Translations under genes and position numbers: made by a program
Assembly: GCA_030148625.1 (NCBI GenBank)
Contig: JASBTC010000120.1
Coordinates: forward strand, 1 to 5,102
Reading direction: 5' to 3'
Length of the DNA: 5,102 bases
Source: Sphingobium sp.
GTDB taxonomy: Bacteria; Pseudomonadota; Alphaproteobacteria; Sphingomonadales; Sphingomonadaceae
Notes under the pieces: model-generated
What the model saw: the letters and a program-made list of their open reading frames with translations, nothing else
Told to the model about the DNA's origin: nothing
Database searches by the model: none
Shown here: positions 1 through 5,102 of the stretch, in pieces
Position numbering within the stretch: the first letter of the stretch is position 1
How the letters are laid out: every line of letters begins with the position of its first letter

Positions 1-48
1 CTGCTCGGAGACCGCGCGCCGGCGCTCGACTATACCGACAAGCCATAA
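1..48 (+). CDS. 3' end of an unidentified upstream gene (partial)
   Basis: Frame 1 is open from the window edge to a TAA at 46-48 and reads LLGDRAPALDYTDKP. Only 15 residues are visible, so no family can be assigned. A C-terminus with a Leu-Gly-Asp-Arg block would not be out of place in a TauD/alkylsulfatase-type dioxygenase, which would suit the sulfur context, but this is a guess. It ends 77 bases before the next gene on the same strand, so the two could share a transcript. No terminator hairpin is seen between them. It could also be a chance open frame. Confidence 0.4.
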   Translation: MLGDRAPALDYTDKP

Positions 49-125
49 GCGGCGGGCGGCGAAACACTCAAGGTGCGCCGACGAACCCATTCGGACGGCG
101 AACCGCGCGGAAAGGATCGGAGAGC

Positions 126-1166
126 ATGGCGAAGGCGGAGCGCGGTGGAGAGCCGCTGGAGCGGATCTGGATCACACGCTGTCCGGTGCCCGCCGCGTCG
201 GGTGTCGCCTGGTCGCTGGGATGGCTCACCGAGGAATTCGCGCGCGACGGTATCGATGTGGCGTGGGAACGCGAGGATCGGATGCGGATCGTGCGTCCCG
301 ACGGCGCACATCAATCGAAAGCGGTGTTTCGCGAAGGCGGCAATATCCAGGCGCTCGCCGCACGCGCGCTCGGTGCGCCGACCCGGGTCATCGGGCTGAC
401 CTGGATCGACGAGCGACAGGCGATCATGGTCCGGCCAGGGTCGCAGATCTTCGAACCCAGGGACCTGAAGGGGCTGCGCGTCGCACTTCCCGCCTATGCG
501 GACACGCGCGGCAACAGCATCGTGCGCGGCATGTCGCTGCACGGCATCAAGAACGCGCTGGCGCTCGCCGGGCTCGACCTGCGCGACGTGCGCTTCATCG
601 ACGTGCCCGCCCCACGGGTCGATTTCGAGATACCCGAGGGCATGCAACGGATCTGGGCGGGGCTGGACCGGCTGGCGGACGGCCGGGTCGACGCGGTCTA
701 TGTCAAGGGCGCGGCGGCGGCGGAGGCCGCGCAGCGCCTGGGCCTGGTCGTCGGCGTCGATCTCGACGTCTATCCAAGCCGGTTCGCGCGGATCAACAAT
801 GGCACGCCAAGGCCGATCGTGGTCGACGAATATCTGATCGAGGCGCATTTCGATCTGGTCGTCCGCTTTCTGTACCAGACGCTGCGCGCCGCCGATTGGG
901 CGGCGACGCACCTCGCCGAGCTCAAGCCGATCCTCGAACGCGAGACATTGGCCGGGCCCGCGGGCGTGGCCGAGGCCTATCGCAACGATTTCCACCGCTC
1001 GCTTCACCCCGACATCTCGGCCGAACGGGTCGACCTGCTGCGGATCCAGGAGGAGTTTCTCCGTCTCCACGGCTTTCTCGAACATGCGGTCGATATCGAT
1101 GCCTGGGTCGACCGCCGCCCCCTCGACGCCGCGCTCGCTCTCAGGACCGCGCGCAAGGTGGCGTAA
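126..1166 (+). CDS. DszB-like (sulfinate desulfinase / NMT1-fold) protein, paralogue 1
   Basis: The 346-residue protein resembles 2'-hydroxybiphenyl-2-sulfinate desulfinase DszB (365 residues) along its length. DszB releases sulfite from an aryl sulfinate in the cytoplasm and has the periplasmic-binding-protein fold, so databases often label relatives ABC transporter substrate-binding protein. Visible landmarks are TRCPVPAA at 17-24 (Cys19 matches nucleophile Cys27 of DszB), FREGGN at 68-73 (Arg69 matches Arg70), a DLKGLRVALP strand at 113-122, DGRVDAVYVKGA at 185-196, and a C-terminal NDFHRSLHP helix region at 287-295. There is no signal peptide or lipobox, which argues against a secreted transporter component. 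Ungapped alignment with the paralogue at 2620-3693 puts Asp59 where that protein has His61, the match of DszB His60. A neighbouring His62 is kept. The start at 126 is supported by AAAGGA at 111-116 and GGAG at 119-122. Family assignment is good; substrate and activity are unknown. Confidence 0.85.
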   Translation: MAKAERGGEPLERIWITRCPVPAASGVAWSLGWLTEEFARDGIDVAWEREDRMRIVRPDGAHQSKAVFREGGNIQALAARALGAPTRVIGLTWIDERQAIMVRPGSQIFEPRDLKGLRVALPAYADTRGNSIVRGMSLHGIKNALALAGLDLRDVRFIDVPAPRVDFEIPEGMQRIWAGLDRLADGRVDAVYVKGAAAAEAAQRLGLVVGVDLDVYPSRFARINNGTPRPIVVDEYLIEAHFDLVVRFLYQTLRAADWAATHLAELKPILERETLAGPAGVAEAYRNDFHRSLHPDISAERVDLLRIQEEFLRLHGFLEHAVDIDAWVDRRPLDAALALRTARKVA

Positions 1167-1190
1167 TGGGCTGCCGCCGCTGACCTATCA

Positions 1191-1218
1191 CGTCATTCCG
1201 GCTTTCGCCGGAATGACG
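1191..1218. repeat. REP-like palindrome (perfect 12-bp hairpin)
   Basis: CGTCATTCCGGC (1191-1202), loop TTTC, then the exact complement GCCGGAATGACG (1207-1218). The GTCATTCC...GGAATGAC form is typical of the abundant REP-type intergenic palindromes of proteobacteria. It lies 24 bases after the stop of the first desulfinase-like gene. No U-run follows (AATAAACGG), so it is a poor intrinsic terminator, but it could protect the 3' end of the upstream mRNA or weaken read-through. A RAYT relic at 3697-4065 shows that a transposase of the class that moves REPs once existed nearby. Confidence 0.8.
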
Positions 1219-1255
1219 AATAAACGGAATGCGCACCCCGGCCGACAAGCCAGCT

Positions 1256-1282
1256 TTGCCCTTGCCAAGCTTTTTCTACTAA
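1256..1282 (+). promoter_or_regulatory. Weak sigma-70-type promoter candidate for the activator gene
   Basis: TTGCCC at 1256-1261 (four of six matches to TTGACA) and TACTAA at 1277-1282 are separated by 15 bases, shorter than the ideal 17. This AT-richer patch is the only promoter-like sequence between the hairpin at 1191-1218 and the activator. Transcription would begin near 1289, downstream of the GTG at 1284, which fits translation from the ATG at 1332. Evidence is weak. Confidence 0.25.
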
Positions 1283-1322
1283 AGTGATTGAGAAGAATCT
1301 GCTATTCCGAATCCAAGGCTTC

Positions 1323-1327
1323 GGAGG
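1323..1327 (+). promoter_or_regulatory. Ribosome binding site deciding the start of the sigma-54 activator
   Basis: GGAGG at 1323-1327 lies 4 bases before the ATG at 1332. The upstream in-frame GTG at 1284 has no purine-rich site before it (CTTTTTCTACTAAA). The shorter form is therefore chosen. Confidence 0.6.
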
Positions 1328-1331
1328 CGAT

Positions 1332-2450
1332 ATGACGGCAACAGCGCCGAACGATGCGCCCGACAGGGACACGGGCATGAAAGGGACGGGCGAGGGCTGG
1401 CCAGGCGCGCCACGCGTGCTGTCGCTCGATCGCGACGGCGCCAACTCGCTGACGATCCGCGCCCGTGCCTTCGTCTTTTCCGATCCGCGCTCGCGTGCGC
1501 TGATACCGCTGATCGAACGGACGGCGCCGAGCGATGCGACGATCCTGGTTACCGGCGAGACCGGCACGGGCAAGGAGCTGGTCGCGCGCTATGTCCATCG
1601 CCTCAGCAAGCGCGCGCATCAACCCTTCGTCGCGATCAACTGCGGCGCCTTTTCCGAGACGCTGATCGAATCCGAACTGTTCGGGCATGAGAAGGGCGCC
1701 TTTACCGGGGCCGCGGGCATGCGGGCCGGATGGTTCGAGGCCGCCAATGGCGGCACGCTCTTTCTCGACGAGATCGGCGATCTGCCGCTCGCGCTTCAGG
1801 TCAAGCTGCTGCGCGTGCTTCAGGAGCGCGAGGTCGTCCGGCTCGGCTCGCGCCAGGCCGTGCCGCTCGACATCCGGCTGATCGCCGCCACCAATATCGA
1901 TCTTGGCAAGGCCGTCGCCGCCGGCCGGTTTCGCGAGGATCTTTTCTATCGGCTCCAGGTCGTGTCGCTGCCCTTGCTCCCTTTGCGCGAACGGCGGGCC
2001 GACATCCTTCCGCTCGCGCGGCATTTCCTCGAAATCTATGGCGATCGCATCAAGGCCGAGCGGCTGGACCTCAGCCCGACCGCCGAGGAGGCGCTGTTCG
2101 CCTATTCCTGGCCGGGCAATATCCGCGAGCTCGAAAATACCATCCATCGCGCGACGCTCACCAGCCGCGACGGCCTGATCGAGGTTCCCGATCTTGGGCT
2201 GGCATCGGCCATATCATGGGACAGCGCGCCGTCGCATGATGCCGCCGGCAAGAGCCTGGAAGACCGGCTGGTGCCGCTGGTCGCGGCCTTTTTGAAGGAA
2301 GAGCAGGCCGACCTCCTGGATCGCCTCGTCGCCGCGACGGTGCGCACGGCGCATGGCGCAAGCGACGGAAACCAGATCCGGACGGCGGCGGCGCTCGGTG
2401 TGACCCGCAACGTGATCCGGACTCACCTCAAGAATTTCGATCTGATCTGA
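1332..2450 (+). CDS. Sigma-54-dependent transcriptional activator, SfnR-like, without sensory domain
   Basis: The 372-residue enhancer-binding protein remodels RNA polymerase-sigma-54 using ATP. Seen in order, numbering from the ATG at 1332: a short N-terminal segment (1-45), Walker A GETGTGKE (75-82), the sigma-54-contacting GAFTGA loop (122-127), Walker B GGTLFLDE (140-147), the FREDLFYRL arginine-finger segment (200-208), sensor [12 protein letters not shown] (260-269), and a Fis-type helix-turn-helix at about 346-369 ([17 protein letters not shown]). There is no receiver, GAF, PAS or V4R domain. This compact layout, with an [20 protein letters not shown] stretch before the AAA+ domain, resembles SfnR/AtsR-like activators of organosulfur genes, which are controlled mainly by how much of them is made. 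An intact GAFTGA motif indicates a genuine sigma-54 activator. The gene lies between two desulfinase-like genes and directly upstream of a -24/-12 promoter, its likely target. A longer form from GTG 1284 (388 residues) is possible. The SfnR-type label is less certain than the class. Confidence 0.92.
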   Translation: MTATAPNDAPDRDTGMKGTGEGWPGAPRVLSLDRDGANSLTIRARAFVFSDPRSRALIPLIERTAPSDATILVTGETGTGKELVARYVHRLSKRAHQPFVAINCGAFSETLIESELFGHEKGAFTGAAGMRAGWFEAANGGTLFLDEIGDLPLALQVKLLRVLQEREVVRLGSRQAVPLDIRLIAATNIDLGKAVAAGRFREDLFYRLQVVSLPLLPLRERRADILPLARHFLEIYGDRIKAERLDLSPTAEEALFAYSWPGNIRELENTIHRATLTSRDGLIEVPDLGLASAISWDSAPSHDAAGKSLEDRLVPLVAAFLKEEQADLLDRLVAATVRTAHGASDGNQIRTAAALGVTRNVIRTHLKNFDLI

Positions 2451-2463
2451 CGCGCACGCGCGC

Positions 2464-2499
2464 CACGCAGATATCAACAGCGATGCGCAGATCTGTGCA
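2464..2499 (+). promoter_or_regulatory. Tandem upstream activator sites (candidate enhancer)
   Basis: Two related 16-base elements lie at 2464-2479 and 2484-2499, each containing CGCAGAT (2466-2472 and 2486-2492). They are exactly 20 bp apart, about two helical turns. The second, TGCGCAGATCTGTGCA, is an inverted repeat with one mismatched pair around CAGATCTG. The first is a degraded copy (10 of 16 positions identical). Their centres are about 107 and 87 bases upstream of the predicted start at 2579, the usual range for enhancer-binding proteins. That the protein encoded at 1332-2450 binds here is inference. Confidence 0.55.
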
Positions 2500-2510
2500 G
2501 CCTCACGGCG

Positions 2511-2539
2511 TTCGCGCCCATTGCGAACCGCGGATTCGC
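2511..2539. repeat. Interleaved TTCGC/GCGAA inverted repeats upstream of the -24/-12 promoter
   Basis: TTCGC (2511-2515), GCGAA (2523-2527) and TTCGC (2535-2539) are spaced at 12-base intervals, so the middle arm can pair with either neighbour. They lie between the candidate enhancer and the promoter. They may be a further protein-binding site or may reflect GC-rich composition. Confidence 0.35.
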
Positions 2540-2552
2540 GCGGGATCTGAAC

Positions 2553-2568
2553 TGGCATGGCCTTTGCG
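2553..2568 (+). promoter_or_regulatory. Sigma-54 (RpoN) -24/-12 promoter
   Basis: TGGCATGGCCTTTGCG matches the consensus TGGCAYGNNNNTTGCW at every fixed position except the last. GG (2554-2555) and GC (2566-2567) are separated by the required 10 bases. Transcription should begin near 2579, giving a leader of about 41 bases before the ATG at 2620. The gene immediately upstream encodes an activator with a GAFTGA motif, which strongly supports the call. Confidence 0.85.
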
Positions 2569-2604
2569 GAAAGGGACGCAGGGCCTGTTCGGGCCTGCTG
2601 AACG

Positions 2605-2610
2605 AGAGGA
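2605..2610 (+). promoter_or_regulatory. Ribosome binding site of desulfinase-like paralogue 2
   Basis: AGAGGA lies 9 bases before the ATG at 2620, good spacing. It fixes the start downstream of the -24/-12 promoter. Confidence 0.65.
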
Positions 2611-2619
2611 ATTGATCCC

Positions 2620-3693
2620 ATGGCCACGCAACTCGCTCCATCCCCGCAATCGGCGCCGTCGGAAATCTGGTTCACCCGCTGCCCCGTGCCGACCGCGACG
2701 GGGATCGCGTACAAGCTCGGATGGTTGCAGGATGAATTCGCCGCCGAAGGGATTCCGGTGCGCACGCTTCAGGAATCGGGGCCCGAATTGGGCCGGCATC
2801 ATTATGACCATCGCCTGCCGACGCTCATCCGCGAAGGCGGCAACATGCTGTCGATCGCGGCGCGCGCGCAGGGAGAGCCGACGCGTCTCGTCGGGCTGAC
2901 CTGGATCGAGGAAAGCCAGGTCATCCTTGTCCGGCCGGAGTCGGGCATATCGAGCGCCGCGGATCTCAAGGGCAAGCGGCTCGCGCTTCCGGCCTGGACC
3001 GCGCATGAGATTCCCAGCCATGTCCGCGGGACGAGCATCACGCGCGGCATGTCGCTCCACGGATACAAGGGTGCGCTGGCCTCGGTTGGCCTGACTTTCG
3101 ACGATGTCGATTTCGTCGAGGTGCCGGGCACGATCCGCAATATCGGCGGGAGCGGGCGCGACAGCCAGCCGGGCCGCGACAGGCTCGACCGGATCTGGGC
3201 GATCGATGCGCTTGCCGACGGACGGGTCGACGCCGTCTACGTCAAGGGCGCGGCGGCGCTCGACGGTGCGCGTGAAGCGGGTGTCGTCGTTGGCATCGAT
3301 CTCGACAGGCTTCCCGACCCCCGGTTCCGCGTTAATAACGGCACGCCGCGGCCGATCACCGTTCACCAGGATCTGATCGACAATCATTTCGATCATCTCG
3401 TCCGTTTCCTCGCCGCGACGCTGCGCGCCGCCGACTGGGCGGCGGACAATGTCGACGAACTGCGCGGCTTTCTCCAGTCGGAGACGCGCGGCAGCGTCGA
3501 ATCGGTGATCAGCGCCTATGGCGAGGATTTCCACCGCACCCTGCACCCGACGCTCGATGCTGACCGGCTGGAGCTGTTCGAGCAGCAGAAGAAATTCCTG
3601 CTCGTCCACGGTTTCCTCGACGCCGATTTCGATCTTTCGTCCTGGGTGGACGAACGGCCGCTCGCGGCGGCCCTGGCGCTCGTGCACGGCTGA
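2620..3693 (+). CDS. DszB-like (sulfinate desulfinase / NMT1-fold) protein, paralogue 2
   Basis: The 357-residue protein aligns along its length with DszB (365 residues), the desulfinase that cleaves a C-S bond to release sulfite. Visible landmarks are TRCPVPTA at 19-26 (Cys21 matches nucleophile Cys27), HYDHRLPTLIREGGN at 61-75 (His61 matches His60, Arg71 matches Arg70, with the same ten-residue spacing), DLKGKRLALP at 115-124, GRVDAVYVKGAA at 201-212, GEDFHRTLHPTLDADRLEL at 301-319, and KKFLLVHGFLDADFDLSSW at 324-342, the last two recalling the C-terminus of DszB. There is no signal peptide, membrane segment or lipobox, so it is predicted cytoplasmic. It is a clear paralogue of the protein at 126-1166, with a longer loop (DSQPGRD, 181-187) before the DGRVDAVY block. 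It is transcribed from its own sigma-54 promoter and is probably controlled by the preceding activator. Substrate unknown; a binding-only role in sulfonate or sulfinate uptake cannot be excluded. Confidence 0.87.
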   Translation: MATQLAPSPQSAPSEIWFTRCPVPTATGIAYKLGWLQDEFAAEGIPVRTLQESGPELGRHHYDHRLPTLIREGGNMLSIAARAQGEPTRLVGLTWIEESQVILVRPESGISSAADLKGKRLALPAWTAHEIPSHVRGTSITRGMSLHGYKGALASVGLTFDDVDFVEVPGTIRNIGGSGRDSQPGRDRLDRIWAIDALADGRVDAVYVKGAAALDGAREAGVVVGIDLDRLPDPRFRVNNGTPRPITVHQDLIDNHFDHLVRFLAATLRAADWAADNVDELRGFLQSETRGSVESVISAYGEDFHRTLHPTLDADRLELFEQQKKFLLVHGFLDADFDLSSWVDERPLAAALALVHG

Positions 3694-3696
3694 CTC

Positions 3697-4065
3697 CGGC
3701 GGGCGCGTGGTTGGGTTCGGTGATAGGCAGGCGCACTGCACGTGCCAGATGCTCTTCGTCCATCACCATGGCGCCGGAATGGCCTTGTCATAAAGGACCG
3801 GTCCGGCGGTTCCGGGCATTGATGAAGCCGGTAAGCGTCGATGCATGTCAGCGAAGGTGCGCAGTTCGTCCTCATCGGATGACATCGCGATCACATGTAC
3901 ATGGTTGGACATCAGGCAATATCGGCAGATCTTTGCCCAGGCGCTCGGCGACTTCGCCAAGGAGATGCAATGCCTCGCGTCTCACCGGCTGTGGGTTTGG
4001 CATCGCGTTGACGAACTGAGTGCTCGCATCCGTGATCCTGCTGCGCGTGGGAATTTGTGCTCGGA
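3697..4065 (-). pseudogene. Relic of a REP-associated tyrosine transposase (RAYT, Y1/IS200-like)
   Basis: Minus-strand fragments in different frames join into one RAYT. From about 4065 down: a degraded N-terminus (RAQIPTR...), then EALHLLGEVAERLG in one frame, a shift, then YCLMSNHVHVIAMSSDEDEL (His-Val-His at 3895-3903, the HUH metal/active-site motif of Y1 transposases) and DMHRR. A second shift leads to TGFINARNRRTGPL, a TGA stop at 3788-3790 where family members have Trp, and QGHSGAMVMDEEHLARAVR. A third shift leads to LSPNPTTR, recalling the usual Y-x-x-LNPVRAR. The relic stops about 3 bases from the stop codon of the preceding desulfinase-like gene, on the opposite strand, and lacks the rest of the C-terminus. 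With at least three frameshifts and one nonsense codon it cannot make transposase. It fills most of the gap between its neighbours. Confidence 0.78.
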
Positions 4066-4114
4066 CGACGGACAGCGATATGGAATGGCGGCGGCGGTCT
4101 TGAAGCGTAACGAT

Positions 4115-4144
4115 TTGACGATAGGCCGAAATTCGGTGTTTAAA
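4115..4144 (+). promoter_or_regulatory. Sigma-70-type promoter of the TonB-domain gene
   Basis: TTGACG at 4115-4120 (five of six matches to the -35 box) and TTTAAA at 4139-4144 (four of six matches to TATAAT) are separated by 18 bases. The start of transcription would be close to 4151, which is the A of the chosen start codon, suggesting a leaderless or nearly leaderless mRNA. Confidence 0.45.
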
Positions 4145-4150
4145 GAATTG

Positions 4151-4513
4151 ATGCACCGACGCACCAAACATCTTCTTTTCGCCGCCCTGATCGTGGCACC
4201 GCCGGTTGCGGCACAGGAAGCGGATGAGGCGCTGCAACCGCCGCCGCCTGCACGTTGGCTGGGCTCGGAGGATTATCCCGTCGCTGCGATCCGTGCGGGA
4301 GCGGAGGGCAGTGTACGTGTCGAGTGGAAGATCACGGTTCTTGGCTTCGCCACTGATTGCAAGGTCGTCCAGTCCAGCGGCAATGCGGATCTGGATGCCG
4401 CGAGCAGCGATACGATCATGCGGCGCGCGCGTTATACGCCGACGATAGACCAATATGGTATGCCGATCGAATCGCGATCCAGCCGCACAATCAAATGGGT
4501 GCTGCCGAAATAG
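4151..4513 (+). CDS. Small secreted TonB C-terminal domain protein
   Basis: The 120-residue protein begins with a signal peptide: MHRRTK, a hydrophobic core LLFAALIVAPP, and a likely cut after PVAA (residue 21). After a short proline-rich linker (QPPPPA, 29-34) comes a single TonB C-terminal domain (about 40-120): DYPVAAIRAGAEGSVRVEW, GFATDCKVVQSSGNADLDAA, and RARYTPTIDQYGMPI, matching the family pattern YPxxA...EGxVxVxxxV...G...CxVxxSSG...LD...A...RxxPxxDxxGxP. There is no N-terminal membrane anchor with a long Pro-rich spacer as in real TonB, so it is probably a free periplasmic TonB-like domain protein, a type common in sphingomonads. Its exact role is unknown. The frame stays open upstream to 3845, but that stretch overlaps the RAYT relic and would bury the signal peptide. 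ATG 4151 has no clear ribosome binding site. There is no evident link to the sulfur genes. Confidence 0.85.
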   Translation: MHRRTKHLLFAALIVAPPVAAQEADEALQPPPPARWLGSEDYPVAAIRAGAEGSVRVEWKITVLGFATDCKVVQSSGNADLDAASSDTIMRRARYTPTIDQYGMPIESRSSRTIKWVLPK

Positions 4514-4539
4514 CGGCTGAGGTGCTGTCATCTGTGGAT

Positions 4540-4803
4540 GGCCCCTGCGCTGCAAGGGGTAAATTGAGTTGATGATCGGATCTGGCAGGGTGCGGTCATC
4601 TGCCCGGCCTACTGGTGCGGCATATGATGGCCGCTGGCCCTGATGCTGTCCGCTGGCCGGGTCCCATTCAGTCTATCGAGCTCGAAGCTCCGACAGCACC
4701 CCGGGGTGTCCCGGCCGTTGCGGCCGCGTTCAGATCGTCATCATCACTTCAACGGGCCCCCTTTACAGTTCGACGCGGCCGCGCATGTGCGCCGCGATTG
4801 TTC
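4540..4803 (-). mobile_element. 3' non-coding end of the IS110-type element, rich in hairpins
   Basis: These 264 bases have no convincing gene and lie downstream of the transposase stop. Potential stems, from the transposase outward, are CGCGGC/GCCGCG with an inner GCGCA/TGTGC (4774-4796), CGGCCG-TTG-CGGCCG (4712-4726), the perfect palindrome CACCCCGGGGTG (4697-4708), GAGCT-CGA-AGCTC (4678-4690) and CCCCT/AGGGG (4542-4546/4555-4559). CCGCTGGCC occurs twice, 19 bases apart (4631-4639, 4650-4658). The outer boundary is set near 4540 because a CCTTGCAGCGCAGGGG-type end recalls IS1111-subgroup termini; this is uncertain, as IS110 elements lack obvious terminal repeats. In the IS1111 subgroup the bridge RNA is encoded in this flank. 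Confidence 0.5.
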
Positions 4804-5102
4804 TCAGACGGCGACGGCCGAGCGATAGGTCTCGCCTCGCGCCAGTACAGCCCAGACGATCCGGGCGGTCTTGTTGGCCATGGCGACGGTAACCAGCCGG
4901 GCCGGCTTACGCTCGAGCAGGTTGCGTACCCAGTTGGCCGCGGTGGTATCGGCGGTGCGCGCTCGCCGCACCACCGATGTCGCGCCGACCACGAGCAGCT
5001 TTCTGAGGTAGCGATCTCCCATCTTCGAGATCTGCCCCAGCTTGTCCTTGCCGCCCGATGAGTTCTGGCGCGGGACCAGGCCCAGCGAAGCGGAGAACTC
5101 CC
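4804..5102 (-). CDS. IS110-family transposase, C-terminal part (runs off the window)
   Basis: The last 98 complete codons and the TGA stop (4804-4806) of an IS110-family transposase are visible; the N-terminal DEDD (RuvC-like) domain lies beyond base 5102. Starting from the edge, EFSASLGLVPRQNSSGGK, then GQISKMGDRYLRKLLVVGA, match the Transposase_20 domain. NSSGGK (codons 5064-5047) probably carries the catalytic serine of this domain. A C-terminal ARLVTVAMANKTARIVWAVL segment (4888-4829) matches the usual IS110 ending. The frame is intact throughout, so the element may be recent or active. The frame continues past the internal Met at 5022, which is not the start. IS110 enzymes work with a structured bridge RNA to choose target and donor DNA and usually leave no long target duplications. 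Confidence 0.92.
   Translation of the reverse strand, partial: EFSASLGLVPRQNSSGGKDKLGQISKMGDRYLRKLLVVGATSVVRRARTADTTAANWVRNLLERKPARLVTVAMANKTARIVWAVLARGETYRSAVAV

Noticed and set aside
92..108. A -24/-12 promoter for paralogue 1 (GG at 93-94, GC at 105-106)
   Set aside because: Spacing fits, but the boxes read CGGACGG and CCGC rather than TGGCAYG and TTGC, so it is too weak to call.
126..200. Lipoprotein signal ending at Cys19, as for an ABC substrate-binding lipoprotein
   Set aside because: ITRC is not a lipobox and no hydrophobic stretch precedes it. The cysteine matches the DszB nucleophile instead.
441..456. CGCAGATCT inside paralogue 1, like the enhancer element
   Set aside because: It lies within a coding region and has no paired copy or nearby promoter, so it is likely chance.
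30..1085. 351-codon open frame on the minus strand across paralogue 1
   Set aside because: It is antisense to a gene with clear family motifs. The protein is Arg/Asp/Pro-rich without recognisable domains, as expected for a GC-rich shadow frame.
1284..1331. Upstream GTG start for the sigma-54 activator
   Set aside because: It has no ribosome binding site and may lie upstream of the transcription start. ATG 1332 has GGAGG close by.
2503..3741. 412-codon minus-strand open frame across paralogue 2
   Set aside because: It is a shadow of the desulfinase-like gene with the same composition as the one opposite paralogue 1. Only its first few codons carry a RAYT fragment (LSPNPTTR).
3772..3783. A second REP arm (GCCGGAATG) near the RAYT relic
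   Set aside because: The matching arm is absent, and the bases are explained as decayed RAYT coding sequence.
3845..4150. N-terminal extension of the TonB-domain gene
   Set aside because: It overlaps the antisense RAYT relic, lacks family similarity and would bury the signal peptide beginning at 4151.
4542..4559. Terminator for the TonB-domain gene
   Set aside because: The stem is only 5 bp with an 8-base loop and no U-run follows. It is better explained as part of the insertion-sequence end.
4615..5061. 148-codon plus-strand open frame
   Set aside because: It is mostly antisense to the IS110 transposase and its 3' flank, with low-complexity composition and no domain.

Overview
The window is GC-rich proteobacterial DNA. 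Codon use, an isolated secreted TonB-domain protein, a REP-type hairpin, a decayed REP-associated transposase and an IS110-type element together suggest an alphaproteobacterium, probably a sphingomonad. The taxonomic call is inference; no marker gene is present.

Left and centre (1-3693): after the last 15 codons of an unidentified gene come three plus-strand genes. Two are diverged paralogues (126-1166 and 2620-3693) of the DszB family, cytoplasmic sulfinate desulfinases with the fold of ABC-transporter substrate-binding proteins. Both lack a signal peptide and keep the Cys-Pro-Val-Pro block that carries the nucleophilic cysteine of DszB. Between them (1332-2450) lies a compact sigma-54 enhancer-binding protein of the SfnR type: AAA+ domain plus Fis-type helix-turn-helix, with no sensory N-terminal domain. 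The second desulfinase-like gene has a near-perfect -24/-12 promoter (2553-2568). Upstream of it are two related CGCAGAT-containing elements spaced exactly 20 bp apart, at about -107 and -87. The simplest reading is that the middle gene activates the third gene with RpoN, as part of an organosulfur scavenging module used when sulfate is scarce. The substrate is unknown. The first paralogue has Asp where the third gene has the His matching DszB His60, so the two may differ in chemistry or substrate.

Right (3694-5102): directly after the third gene is a minus-strand relic of a REP-associated tyrosine transposase (RAYT), broken by at least three frameshifts and one nonsense codon. A perfect 12-bp REP-like hairpin sits further left at 1191-1218. 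Next comes a small secreted TonB C-terminal domain protein (4151-4513) whose best promoter would give a leaderless mRNA. The right edge is the C-terminal part of an IS110-family transposase on the minus strand, running out of the window. It is followed by about 260 non-coding bases (4540-4803) rich in short hairpins. This is the 3' end of the element and, if the element is of the IS1111 subgroup, a candidate site for its bridge RNA.
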